Shown piece by piece: positions 8,066 through 17,327 of a stretch of DNA of 41,919 nt. The DNA comes from Gammaproteobacteria bacterium (lineage in GTDB: Bacteria > Pseudomonadota > Gammaproteobacteria > GRL18): positions 1 through 41,919 of the forward strand of contig JADGEM010000044.1 in NCBI GenBank assembly GCA_016744375.1. Reading direction: 5' to 3'. Under the pieces are notes generated by a model. The model worked only from the letters and a program-made list of their open reading frames with translations, searched no databases and was not told the DNA's origin. The position numbers and the translations under genes are program-made. How positions within the stretch are numbered: position 1 is the first letter of the stretch; each line of letters starts with the position of its first letter.

Positions 8066-10066
8066 ATGAAGAAGTTGAATCAGTTTGTCTTTCTTGCGGT
8101 TATTTTTCTTCTCTTGGGAGGAACATTTATTAGTGCCCAAAAAGCTCAAATTCAAGTAATTAAACTGGAAAAAGAAGTCTATGATAAAAGCTTGATGTCA
8201 TTTAATCTGACCAGGCAAAGAATTGAAAGCTATTTAAATAGTTTACAAGATAAAATTACCATTAAGTCCTATCAGTCGGCAGATAAATTGAGAAATATCT
8301 TTCTCAATCCTGATGATAATGAATATTTATTAAAAGAAATACAAGAAAAAGTTAAAAACGAACTTACCAATGTGAATTTGTCAACTTTGGCTAATGCTCA
8401 AGGTGAAATAATTGTCACAGATTTTGATGGTTATATTAGTGAAATTTGCCAGACAAATTTAGAAAATTTTTCTAAAAATAATCAATTTGAAATTCGTATT
8501 CACCCAAATTCAGAGCAATATCACTTTGATATTATGGTCCAGTATAATGATCCAATGCTACTATCTCCAGGTATATTTTTTACGTCTTTTTCAGCTGGTC
8601 ACTTAACAAAAATATTAAAGCAAGGTGAAAAAGATCGGAATCATTTTTTTTTAATGTTTAATAAAATTCCTGATTTAATAGAAGTCAGTTCTGAAGGTGA
8701 TCGCCTGCAAATGACACGAAATACAAGGCTTAGTAATGGAGAAATGAAGCGAATTAATATTAGAAAATCAATTAATAATACTTCCTGGACATTGGTTAAT
8801 TTACCACCAGAAAATTTACTGAAAAAACAAAAAAACAGTCTCTATATGAGAAGTATTATGGAAATACTTTTTTTGTATTTTATCTCAGCTATTTTGTTTT
8901 ATGGTATTTATAATGAGGTGGCCAAAAATAAAAAAATATCGGAACGTTATCTCTTGTTTTTAGAAAAAACCGATATCTCTTTTTTTGTTATTGATAGAAA
9001 GGGTATCGTACAATATGGAAACTCTGCCCTGTTAAAAATAGCAGAAGTGGATGAACTTAATGATATTATTAGTGAATCTGTTTTAACATGGATGGATTTG
9101 AAGATGTGGGAACAGATACAGGAAAGTCTCAAGACGGTTGATAAAAAAGGAAAAATTATCGGTGTCTCTATTAAACAACGATGTAAAAATGGTCAGCTGA
9201 AAAACTTTCAAATGGATATTATTGCTGATCACAGTGCCAAGCAAATCATGTATGCGATTTTTTGTAAAGATATGAGTGAAATAAATCAGATAGAACATCT
9301 TAAATTCGAACGACAGGCTGCAGTCTTATCAGAACAGTCAAAAACAGAGTTTTTAGCCAATATTTCTCATGAGTTGCGTACGCCTATGCATGGTATTTTA
9401 AGCTATGCATCAATGGGTGTTAAGCGTATCAATGATGCTTCAAAAGAACAATTAGAAAAATATTTCACCAATATTGGCATTAGTGGAAAGCGTTTATTGG
9501 CCCTGCTTAATGATCTATTAGATCTCTCTAAACTGGAGGCTGGGCAAATGAATATGAGTTTCGTTTCATATGATTTGAATCTCATTGTCAAGGATGCTCT
9601 TATGGAACAGCAGAGTAATATTGATGAACAAGGCCTACAGGTTATATTCCATATTAATGATACTATTGAGACTAAAATTGAGCTGGATAATATTCGTATC
9701 ACTCAGGTTGTTGCAAATTTATTATCGAATGCCATAAAGTTTACATCTGAGAAAGGAATCATTGAGATTTTAATTTATTCGGATTATTTAACTCACCAGA
9801 ATATCAAAACCGAAGCCATTTCTTTGAGTATTAAGAATGACAGTGAGGGTATTCCCGAAGATGATCTGGAATTCATTTTTGGTAAGTTCAAACAAAGTAA
9901 TAACATGTCTTCTGGAACAAAAAAAGGAAGTACGGGGCTTGGTTTGGCAATTTGTAAAGAAATAATTGAACTTCATAATGGAATTATTTTTGCCCGGTCG
10001 GAGCAAGGTAAAAGTGCCACATTTGTATTCACTCTTCCTGTTAAACAAATAAAGAACAGTCTCTGA
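8066..10066 (+). CDS. Sensor histidine kinase with periplasmic and PAS domains
   Basis: A 666-residue kinase. A signal anchor (~6-24) precedes a ~240-residue periplasmic region of no recognised family, a second membrane helix (~266-286), a PAS-like domain (~300-410), HisKA with His435 in FLANISHELRTPMHG, and an ATPase domain with NLLSNAIKFTSE and GSTGLGLAICKE. Its kinase core closely resembles that of the kinase at 4573 (shared HELRTPMH, ILSYA and LLDLSKLE segments), so the two kinases are probably duplicates that acquired different sensor regions. It starts 3 bp after the HD-GYP gene and ends the operon, converging on the V-ATPase operon. Confidence 0.92.
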   Translation: MKKLNQFVFLAVIFLLLGGTFISAQKAQIQVIKLEKEVYDKSLMSFNLTRQRIESYLNSLQDKITIKSYQSADKLRNIFLNPDDNEYLLKEIQEKVKNELTNVNLSTLANAQGEIIVTDFDGYISEICQTNLENFSKNNQFEIRIHPNSEQYHFDIMVQYNDPMLLSPGIFFTSFSAGHLTKILKQGEKDRNHFFLMFNKIPDLIEVSSEGDRLQMTRNTRLSNGEMKRINIRKSINNTSWTLVNLPPENLLKKQKNSLYMRSIMEILFLYFISAILFYGIYNEVAKNKKISERYLLFLEKTDISFFVIDRKGIVQYGNSALLKIAEVDELNDIISESVLTWMDLKMWEQIQESLKTVDKKGKIIGVSIKQRCKNGQLKNFQMDIIADHSAKQIMYAIFCKDMSEINQIEHLKFERQAAVLSEQSKTEFLANISHELRTPMHGILSYASMGVKRINDASKEQLEKYFTNIGISGKRLLALLNDLLDLSKLEAGQMNMSFVSYDLNLIVKDALMEQQSNIDEQGLQVIFHINDTIETKIELDNIRITQVVANLLSNAIKFTSEKGIIEILIYSDYLTHQNIKTEAISLSIKNDSEGIPEDDLEFIFGKFKQSNNMSSGTKKGSTGLGLAICKEIIELHNGIIFARSEQGKSATFVFTLPVKQIKNSL

Positions 10067-10099
10067 CTGCCTGATTTTTATTCACCGCAATTAAGACGA

Positions 10100-10720
10100 T
10101 TAACTATTTTTTTTTGAGTGTAGAATCTTAATCTGAAATAAAGTATTACGTTCATCTTCTTCCAGAGAAGCTTCAATAAAATGGATAGTATCTTTGTGGC
10201 ATGGGATAACATTATACTTCAGTGCATTAACTCTTTTTTGAGTTTTTCGTTGTTCTTCTAACATTCTCAACAGTGAAAGCTCTGCTTCGCCTAATTGAGC
10301 ACACAAACTGACTGTATCAATTAAATGACTGCGCGCATCATCAACACTGGCATCACTCTTTAATAAGCCTACAGGCTCCAGCGGCAGCTTATTGACCTGT
10401 ATTGAAGGATATTCCACCCCCAGATTGGAACGAGGTAAAATTTTAATTGTGAGTGCAGGTTTCAGGCGTAATGCTATCTGACGTAAATTCTGACTGCCCA
10501 TGCGCATCTGGGTAATGCCCAGCCAGTGATAAGTCTCTATCAGAGACGCTCGGGTTTGTTTGCGAAGCTGACGATAGAATTTTAACTTTTCATAAACCAG
10601 ACGAGTTAAAATCTCTTTTTTTCGCTCCAGCAACTCATAACCTTCTTCTAAAATGAGGGTTTGTTTTTTTAGCTCCAGGAGGGAATTTTTTGTTGGTGGT
10701 ACATTTAATAACTTTTTCAT
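10100..10720 (-). CDS. ntpD: V-type ATPase subunit D (central stalk)
   Basis: A 206-residue protein of the V/A-ATPase subunit D family, the long antiparallel coiled coil that forms the rotor axle in the A3B3 head. The N-terminal signature is clear: NVPPTKNSLLELKKQ followed by LEEGYELLERKKEILTRLV, and a second long helix lies near the C-terminus (ELSLLRMLEEQRKTQKRVNA). It is the last gene of the ATPase operon, starting one base after the stop of subunit B. It is convergent with the kinase gene ending at 10066, with no clear hairpin in the 33-bp gap. Confidence 0.93.
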   Translation of the reverse strand: MKKLLNVPPTKNSLLELKKQTLILEEGYELLERKKEILTRLVYEKLKFYRQLRKQTRASLIETYHWLGITQMRMGSQNLRQIALRLKPALTIKILPRSNLGVEYPSIQVNKLPLEPVGLLKSDASVDDARSHLIDTVSLCAQLGEAELSLLRMLEEQRKTQKRVNALKYNVIPCHKDTIHFIEASLEEDERNTLFQIKILHSKKNS

Positions 10721-10721
10721 C

Positions 10722-12116
10722 TTATGAGTCCCTGGGCTGACCTTCCCAATGATGATATCGGGCTAAATCAGCCTCTGACACGCGTGACAATACAGAAGCA
10801 GGTAGTATAGATAAAAGCTCCCAGGCAATATTCAAGGTCTCAAAGATAGAACGCTCCTGCTCTTCATCCTGATTAATATAATTTGTCTCAAAATCACGCG
10901 CGAAAGATAAAAAGTGATTATCCTCTTCGGATAACTCATCAGCACCAATAATGGACGCTAGGTTTCTCACTTCCTGTGCTTTAGCGTAAGCAGCAAAGAG
11001 TTGGTTTGCAACACGGATATGATCATCACGCGTATCATTTTTACCCACACCATCTTTCATCAATCGTGATAACGACGGGGATATGTTAATTGGTGGATAG
11101 ATACCCTTACTATGCAATTCTCGTGAAAGTACAATCTGTCCCTCTGTAATATAGCCTGTCAAATCAGGAATAGGGTGAGTAATATCATCAGAAGGCATAC
11201 TCACGACTGGCATCATTGTAATTGATCCATGGCGATTTTTAATCCTGCCGGCACGCTCATAAATACTCGCCAAATCAGAATATAAATAACCGGGATAGCC
11301 TTTTCTGGCAGGAACATCTCCTTTTTCTGTCGAGATTTCTCTTAATGCTTCTGCATAGTTGGTCATATCCGTCAGGATAACCAGTACATGGCGATCCTCA
11401 TCAAAGGCCAGATATTCTGCTACAGTGAGTGCGGTTCGAGGTAAAATTAATCGTTCTAATGTTGGATCATCGGCCTGATTGATAAACATGACGACATTAC
11501 CCAATACACCATTGGATTCAAAATTATTCTGGAAAAATAAAGCATCACTATAGGATATTCCCATGGCAGCGAACACAATGGCAAAATTTGATTCTTCTCC
11601 CAGTAACTTTGCCTGACGTACAATTTGAGCTAATAATCGATTATGAGGTAAACCAGAACCTGAAAAAACAGGTAACTTTTGCCCCCGGACCAGTGAATTC
11701 AATCCATCGATAGCAGCAATACCGGTCTGGATAAATTCCTTGGGATAGGCACGAGCCGCCGGGTTTACGGCTGAACCATTTACATTGCGTTTTAATGAAG
11801 AAACAATGGGTGGACGATCATCTCGGGGTTTTCCTATGCCATTGAAAATTCGTCCCAGCACATCAGTCGATAAAGACACTTGAAAGGGTTTTTGTAAAAA
11901 ACGTACCCAGGTACGTTCTAAATCCAGATCATCTGTACCTTCAATCACCTGAATAGTCACCAGTTCGCCAGAGATTTGTACCACCTGACCATTACGCTTA
12001 TGGTTACGATGGTCAGTGACTATGACCTGGTCACCATAGGCAATACCAGGGACATTGTGCATAAATAACAGTCCGCCATGTGCGGCTGATGCCTGGCGAT
12101 ATTCGAGTTCTCTCAC
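10722..12116 (-). CDS. ntpB: V-type ATPase subunit B (non-catalytic nucleotide-binding subunit)
   Basis: The B subunit alternates with A in the ATPase head. The N-terminal barrel (HGGLLFMHNVPGIAYGD), the degenerate P-loop region typical of B subunits (FSGSGLPHNRLLAQIVRQA), VILTDMTNYAEALREIS and YPGYLYSDLASIYERAG are all present. The frame has no ATG start. It can be opened at a GTG at 12206, which would overlap the end of subunit A by 47 bases without a ribosome site. I prefer the GTG at 12116, giving VRELEYRQASAAHGG, which fits where the family begins and yields about 464 residues. The start is therefore uncertain although the gene is not. Confidence 0.93.
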   Translation of the reverse strand: MRELEYRQASAAHGGLLFMHNVPGIAYGDQVIVTDHRNHKRNGQVVQISGELVTIQVIEGTDDLDLERTWVRFLQKPFQVSLSTDVLGRIFNGIGKPRDDRPPIVSSLKRNVNGSAVNPAARAYPKEFIQTGIAAIDGLNSLVRGQKLPVFSGSGLPHNRLLAQIVRQAKLLGEESNFAIVFAAMGISYSDALFFQNNFESNGVLGNVVMFINQADDPTLERLILPRTALTVAEYLAFDEDRHVLVILTDMTNYAEALREISTEKGDVPARKGYPGYLYSDLASIYERAGRIKNRHGSITMMPVVSMPSDDITHPIPDLTGYITEGQIVLSRELHSKGIYPPINISPSLSRLMKDGVGKNDTRDDHIRVANQLFAAYAKAQEVRNLASIIGADELSEEDNHFLSFARDFETNYINQDEEQERSIFETLNIAWELLSILPASVLSRVSEADLARYHHWEGQPRDS

Positions 12117-12159
12117 AGCTTTTGTTCTCTCACAGTCAATCTCTTCACATTTAATCCCT

Positions 12160-13980
12160 TCATAAAAATTCCTGCGTATATTCAAGGCGATATTTTTGAA
12201 AATCACTTTTAATCTGAATAATAAATTGTTTTAAATTCTCAGTTTGTTCACTGCTATAAGTACTCTTACAACGTTTTGCTGTGATCAACAAAGGCAATTC
12301 CTTAAGTGCCTGAACCGACATCCCAAGCGTGATCAGACTTTCTCCCTGATGATATATGATGAGCATCATCTGCAATAATAAAAACTGCTTTTCAGGGGAA
12401 GCATAACTATCCACTTCATCTAAAGCACTTTGCTGTAAGACGCCTTCTTTGATCAAGTCCGCAGCTTCCAGCACCCAGCGTTGCTCCGATGATAAGGCTT
12501 CCGGCCCCACCAGATTGACAATGCGCATCAATTCCTGAGCCTGAGAGAGTAATGATAAGGCTTCTGTCCGTAATTGCAGCCAGTCCGGATGTACATTTTC
12601 AAGCCACCAGTCGGCCGTAACAGAAACATATTCAGAAAAACTCTCGGTCCATGATACCGAGGGATAATGTCTGGCATCAGCCAGTTCTTTAGATAATGCC
12701 CAGAAGGTTTGTACAATCTCCTTAGTATGGCCAGTGACGGGTTCAGAAAAATCACCACCCGGCGGCGACACTGCGCCGATTAACGTTACGGAGCCTTGAT
12801 CGTTTCTGGCAGGGTCTTTTCCGCTTGGGTCAGAGTTGTTTTTTTCATGACCAAGAATATGTACTCGCCCTGAACGTTCATAAAATGCAGCTAATCGGGA
12901 AGCCAGATATGCCGGATAACCTTCTTCAACTGGCATTTGTCCCAAACGTCCAGCCACCTCACGCAGAGCTTCTGCCCAACGACTGGTTGAGTCTGCAACC
13001 ATTACCACATCCAGTCCCTGATCCCGATAATATTCTGCCATGGTGACCCCCACATAGATGGAAGCCTCTCTTGCCACCACAGGCATATTAGAGGTATTAG
13101 CCACCAGAATAGTACGCTCCATTAAAGAACGTTTGCTCCTGGGATCGATCAGTTGTGGAAAAGATTCCAGTACGTCAACCAGCTCATTCCCTCGTTCGCC
13201 ACAACCGACATAGATCACAATATCAGCATCTGACCAACGGGCAATCTGTTGCTGAATCATGGTTTTACCCGCACCAAAGGGACCGGGAATAGCAGCTTTA
13301 CCACCTTTTAATAAAGGAAAGAATGTATCAAAAATACGTTGCCCGGTGATCAGCGGAGCAATGGCATCCGCACGACGATTAAAAGGTCTTGGCGTTCTGA
13401 CAGGCCAGCGATGAGAAAGGTAGAGCAATTCTTCTGTGTCCTGTTCATTTTTAATACGGGCAACAGGATCATTCAGGGTATAAGAACCAGATTCTGCCAG
13501 CCATATCAATGTCCCGGAACAATTGGGCGGAATCAGAATCTGATGAGTAACAAGTTCTGTTTCTTTCACTGTACCCAGACTCATTCCACCACTGACAATA
13601 CTATCCATCTCAAGATTTTGACTGGCTTCAAACAACCATTTTTTATCATGATTTAAAGCGGGGATGTTGACTCCTCTTGGGATATAATCACCAGATATTT
13701 GCACCAGATCCAGTAATGGACGCTGTACACCATCAAAAATCTGGCCCAATAGGCCTGGTCCCAACTCAACTGACAAAGGATGTCCCAATGCCTCAACTTT
13801 TTCACCCAGTATTAAGGATTCTGTATCTTCATAAACCTGAATCAGTGCAATATTTCCTTCTCGTCCAATGACTTCTCCCATCAGGTTAAGTTTTCCAATG
13901 CGCACCTGTTCACCGATACAGGCCTCTGTCAGTTCTGCCCGTACCAGAGGACCATTAATCTGAGTCAGATTACCGTCCAT
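12160..13980 (-). CDS. ntpA: V-type ATPase subunit A (catalytic)
   Basis: About 606 residues, normal for the family. An N-terminal barrel (QINGPLVRAE) is followed by the bulge domain characteristic of V/A-type A subunits, the Walker A loop GPFGAGKT (about residues 233-240), the catalytic GCGERGNELVDVL segment, the Walker B region (VVMVADSTSRWAEALRE) and SVTLIGAVSPPGGDFSEPV. It hydrolyses or makes ATP in the cytoplasmic head. The ATG at 13980 matches the usual family start; an in-frame ATG at 13998 would add six residues. Either choice overlaps the end of subunit E. Confidence 0.96.
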   Translation of the reverse strand: MDGNLTQINGPLVRAELTEACIGEQVRIGKLNLMGEVIGREGNIALIQVYEDTESLILGEKVEALGHPLSVELGPGLLGQIFDGVQRPLLDLVQISGDYIPRGVNIPALNHDKKWLFEASQNLEMDSIVSGGMSLGTVKETELVTHQILIPPNCSGTLIWLAESGSYTLNDPVARIKNEQDTEELLYLSHRWPVRTPRPFNRRADAIAPLITGQRIFDTFFPLLKGGKAAIPGPFGAGKTMIQQQIARWSDADIVIYVGCGERGNELVDVLESFPQLIDPRSKRSLMERTILVANTSNMPVVAREASIYVGVTMAEYYRDQGLDVVMVADSTSRWAEALREVAGRLGQMPVEEGYPAYLASRLAAFYERSGRVHILGHEKNNSDPSGKDPARNDQGSVTLIGAVSPPGGDFSEPVTGHTKEIVQTFWALSKELADARHYPSVSWTESFSEYVSVTADWWLENVHPDWLQLRTEALSLLSQAQELMRIVNLVGPEALSSEQRWVLEAADLIKEGVLQQSALDEVDSYASPEKQFLLLQMMLIIYHQGESLITLGMSVQALKELPLLITAKRCKSTYSSEQTENLKQFIIQIKSDFQKYRLEYTQEFL

Positions 13981-14623
13981 GAATTTTTTCACTTTCATGA
14001 CTTAATTCTGAGAAAAACAGCTCAGCTACCTGTTGGTGAATACTCTCTGATAATCGTTCAATGCGACCTTCAAAGGTATTATCAATGCGTAATAAGCGCT
14101 TTTGATCATACATGATAATTCCACCACTCATGAGGTGAAATTCTTTTGATAATTCAATTGTTTCTCCACCTTTAATTTCTTTGATAATACTTTCCCATTG
14201 ATTTTCCATTTTATGGTAATCGGTTTGATTAAATTCAACCAGCAAGTGTTTCTTGTCAATCGCCGTCACACCGTATTGGATAAACTCTATGATAAGTTGC
14301 CTGTATTGTTCTTCATTGTTTACAATATCAGCCATTTTCAATCTGGCCTGGGTAATCACATTTTTAATTAATTGCCAACGTAACTGATCCAATTTTTTTT
14401 GTACGTTTAATTCACTGGATTGTACTCTGTTTCTGTAGATATTTTCAGCCGACATTTTAGCCGCCATGACTTCCTTTTCTTCACGTAATTTAAGGCGTTT
14501 ATTCTCATCATCAATAAAATGATCATGACTACGTTTTGCACGCTGCAGATACTCTTCAGCCAGATCATTGGCTCGCTGCATGAGTGCCTTTTCAAGATCT
14601 TCTACTTTTAACTCTGAGGTCAT
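13970..14623 (-). CDS. ntpE: V-type ATPase subunit E (peripheral stalk)
   Basis: A 217-residue protein. The first ~100 residues are a highly charged helix (AEEYLQRAKRSHDHFIDDEN and onward), and the C-terminal part has the globular fold of subunit E, including the SGGIIMYDQKRLLRIDNTFEGR segment near the end that is the family hallmark. It should pair with the G/H-like coiled coil encoded at 18373 to form the stator. The start overlaps the subunit F stop as ATGA, and the stop lies inside the start of subunit A, so all three are translationally coupled. Confidence 0.88.
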   Translation of the reverse strand: MTSELKVEDLEKALMQRANDLAEEYLQRAKRSHDHFIDDENKRLKLREEKEVMAAKMSAENIYRNRVQSSELNVQKKLDQLRWQLIKNVITQARLKMADIVNNEEQYRQLIIEFIQYGVTAIDKKHLLVEFNQTDYHKMENQWESIIKEIKGGETIELSKEFHLMSGGIIMYDQKRLLRIDNTFEGRIERLSESIHQQVAELFFSELSHESEKIHGR

Positions 14624-14952
14624 TCGTTATTTTCCAATGTGCCGTTGCCCAGAACCTTTGTCACTAGTTTTTCAACATAGGGGTGATACTCTTGAGATGC
14701 ATTGATTGACGGAACCTCTGTCACAATAATATTCCCACCATGGATACGAATGTCAGCCAGAAGTGGACAGGGTGCTTGTGACAGATAAGTTTCCAGTAAC
14801 ACTAATGCTTTTTGCCGACTAGTGAGCAGTTCCAGCAAGAGTTTTTTCATATCTTCTGTGTCAGCATCAGGCCATGTTTCAAAACCTAACAGGGCAAACC
14901 CCTCCATTAGCGGGCGTCCTCCCATGGCAATCATGCGTGTCATCTCAGGCAC
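14620..14952 (-). CDS. V-type ATPase subunit F
   Basis: A 110-residue protein of the subunit F family, the small Rossmann-like protein that binds the central stalk. Visible hallmarks are the N-terminal MIAMGGRPLMEGFALLGFE strand-loop-helix, where a Gly-rich turn precedes the region that senses rotor position, and the C-terminal IIVTEVPSINASQEYHPYVE segment, close to the family's P-(S/T)-I-P pattern. It shares its end bases with subunit E (ATGA) and its start with the subunit K stop. Confidence 0.85.
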   Translation of the reverse strand: MPEMTRMIAMGGRPLMEGFALLGFETWPDADTEDMKKLLLELLTSRQKALVLLETYLSQAPCPLLADIRIHGGNIIVTEVPSINASQEYHPYVEKLVTKVLGNGTLENNE

Positions 14953-15407
14953 TAGATTTTTCCCATTAGTAAAATTGATACCACTAAACCATAGATAGCA
15001 ATACCTTCAGCCAGTCCTAAATAGATAAGGCTGCGCCCAAAATTTTCCGGCTTCTCTGAAATGGCTGCAAGTGATGCAGCACCAATGGGACCGATAGCCA
15101 TGCCGGCAGCATAGGTTGCAATACAGGTGGGTAATGCAACGCCAATAAAAGCCATCCCTTTACCAATGGAAAATTCAGGATTGACTGCGACGGCCAGAAC
15201 TTCATCCGGCATAGCCATAACTTCCTGCATACCGATAAACAATGTCCCGAACAATGCCAGTACAAATGTCGATAAGTTAATAACAATTGAACTTTTAAGC
15301 CAAATCGGTGCAGTTTTAGCACCATTAAAGGGTTTTATTTCAAAATAAATTCCCAGTGCTATGACGCCTGCAAGGCTGATTGATAATATTAATAGTGATA
15401 TTGTCAT
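14952..15407 (-). CDS. ntpK: V-type ATPase subunit K (membrane rotor proteolipid)
   Basis: A 151-residue proteolipid with four hydrophobic segments (about 3-22, 40-60, 84-110 and 125-149). The last two form the typical rotor hairpin around AIGPIGAASLAAISEKPENF, with the ion-carrying carboxylate Glu134 in YLGLAEGIAIYG. The first hairpin has lost the repeat pattern and lacks its own buried carboxylate, as in V-type proteolipids with one site per two hairpins. Where sodium-type rings such as that of Enterococcus hirae have a Pro-x-Thr-Gln ligand pattern, this protein has PTCI (93-96), which argues for protons over sodium. AAGGA precedes the ATG. Confidence 0.9.
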   Translation of the reverse strand: MTISLLILSISLAGVIALGIYFEIKPFNGAKTAPIWLKSSIVINLSTFVLALFGTLFIGMQEVMAMPDEVLAVAVNPEFSIGKGMAFIGVALPTCIATYAAGMAIGPIGAASLAAISEKPENFGRSLIYLGLAEGIAIYGLVVSILLMGKI

Positions 15408-15419
15408 CTTACATATCCT

Positions 15420-17327
15420 TTAACTTGATTCCGTTATTTTTAGTTTTTGAGGTGATAATTCCATCGGTTTAAATAAATAACCTTCAGCTGTAAAAAACCT
15501 TGAAAATCCTTCATAGTACTCTAATCGTAACACTTGAATAGCAACAATAGCACCTTCCAGTAACAGAATGAAAAGATTTCCTAGAATGATAACCGCCCAA
15601 TGCCCGGCTTCATTAGCAGTAGCAGCTAAAGTAAATAAAGCAATCGCTAACGCACTATGGTTTAAGGCAAATGCAGCAACCCTTAAAAATGAAATAGTAT
15701 TACTAAAATACGCGATAATGACATCATATGTTTCAAATAAACTGACCAGAAAACGTTCTGCAGCTGGACCTGAACTTTTTATCCATTGAGAGATAAACAT
15801 TACCATCAAGGGTATTATCACTGATAATAAATTAAGACTCGAAAATTGCTCACGGCTCAGTTCAAAAATACTCCAGAGAAGAGCTGTATAAAGTAATAAT
15901 CCGGTAATACCACGGGAATTAAAAATGGCTTCTTTCAGCTGACTATTACTCAGGTAATTATAAATACTGACTATATTAAGAAGTACAATGAAACAAGCTC
16001 CCCAGAGCAGGGCCAGCTTTAGCATCAGCATAGGATGTTCCATTGGTGATAACCACAGGCTGGGCAGGATATGCTCATAGGAAAAAACACTGCCGTAGAT
16101 AAACCCAAAAAACATCGATGAAAGACCGATGGCCAGAAAAAACGAAGAATACTCAGGCCATTTTTTCTTAGTCAACAATGAGCCGCCAACAATACAGGCT
16201 CCGTGCCCCGCATCACCGAACATCAGTCCAAACATCAATACATAACTCAGTGTAAAAAACCAGCTGGGATCAAATTCACGATAGCCAGGGGCACCATAAT
16301 TAGTCACCAGTTTTAAAAAAGGCTGAAGCCATTGAGGTCTTAATAAATACGAAGGTGTTTTAGCATGTTCTTCTGGTTCAGGCTCCCGAGATTCAATAAT
16401 AACCGGATTGGCGATATGCTTATCCAGTATATCGCATATCAGTGGCATTTTAGATAAAGGTACCCAACCATTAATTTGAATTAATTGTCCCTTTCTGAGC
16501 ATTTTCTCACTGAGTATGGCATAGGGTTTTGCCAACGTCAGTGAATCACCTGAGTCCAATACCTCTTGTTTAAAACGTTGTTGCAGCATTGACCATTCAA
16601 ATTCATGAATGGAAATTTTCTCCAGAATATTTTTTTTCTTTTTAGCCAGTGTTGAATAGACTGTTTTGGGATGTTGGTGAAATTCTCTGGGTACATGTAA
16701 GCTTTGAAATGAAGCGGAATCCAGCAAAGCCTGGATAGCATTATTTTTTTTAACACCGGCAATGATCACATGTGCGCTATCTTTTTCCTGGACATAGACA
16801 GAAAGGTAATAACCTTCAATTCCCAAAGCTTCTTTTAAGCGTGATATATAAGATAAAGGAATAATACCAAGACGAACATCTAGAAACTTAAAATCTTGCT
16901 GCAGCATACTGAGATCAATATCAAGGTTTCTAAAATGATCCAATAGTGAAAACAGATGCATAAGTGAGTTTAATTCCTCATCCAGTTTCCTTTTATTTTC
17001 TTTATGCTCAGAACAGGTGCTCCATATTTCATTCAACCTGCTTTCTACATTCAATAGTCTGTGTTTATTAATAGTGATCAACTTATTGATTTTTTCTACT
17101 GGTGTTATTGATAAATATTGAGAAATTTTTCCCCATTCAGACAATGTATTATTAAATATTCGACGATAGACGACTCCTTGACTGTCAGGGAATCGCTCAT
17201 CTTCAGAACTTGCTCTGGAAGGGTCAAAAAATCCAGATTCAGCGAGTACTATAGAAGCCATAGGTGCATCATCAAAACGCATAAATAAAGAAATATATCG
17301 CATTGTTTCAGAGTGGAACAAACTCAT
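15420..17327 (-). CDS. ntpI: V-type ATPase subunit I (membrane stator, a-subunit)
   Basis: A 635-residue subunit. The N-terminal ~340 residues are soluble with coiled-coil stretches (about 90-130 and 230-265) that brace the peripheral stalks. The C-terminal half holds about seven or eight membrane helices, beginning at FFTLSYVLMFGLMFGDAGHG, a family hallmark. The essential arginine that faces the rotor is probably Arg601 in QVLRLEYYEGFSRFF, and YLFKP follows near the end. The ATG has GGAGA at a suitable distance and overlaps the subunit C stop by 4 bp. Confidence 0.93.
   Translation of the reverse strand: MSLFHSETMRYISLFMRFDDAPMASIVLAESGFFDPSRASSEDERFPDSQGVVYRRIFNNTLSEWGKISQYLSITPVEKINKLITINKHRLLNVESRLNEIWSTCSEHKENKRKLDEELNSLMHLFSLLDHFRNLDIDLSMLQQDFKFLDVRLGIIPLSYISRLKEALGIEGYYLSVYVQEKDSAHVIIAGVKKNNAIQALLDSASFQSLHVPREFHQHPKTVYSTLAKKKKNILEKISIHEFEWSMLQQRFKQEVLDSGDSLTLAKPYAILSEKMLRKGQLIQINGWVPLSKMPLICDILDKHIANPVIIESREPEPEEHAKTPSYLLRPQWLQPFLKLVTNYGAPGYREFDPSWFFTLSYVLMFGLMFGDAGHGACIVGGSLLTKKKWPEYSSFFLAIGLSSMFFGFIYGSVFSYEHILPSLWLSPMEHPMLMLKLALLWGACFIVLLNIVSIYNYLSNSQLKEAIFNSRGITGLLLYTALLWSIFELSREQFSSLNLLSVIIPLMVMFISQWIKSSGPAAERFLVSLFETYDVIIAYFSNTISFLRVAAFALNHSALAIALFTLAATANEAGHWAVIILGNLFILLLEGAIVAIQVLRLEYYEGFSRFFTAEGYLFKPMELSPQKLKITESS

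Noticed and set aside
12825..13871. Open plus-strand frames across the V-ATPase A gene
   Set aside because: They are antisense to a strongly conserved gene and show no family-like motifs.
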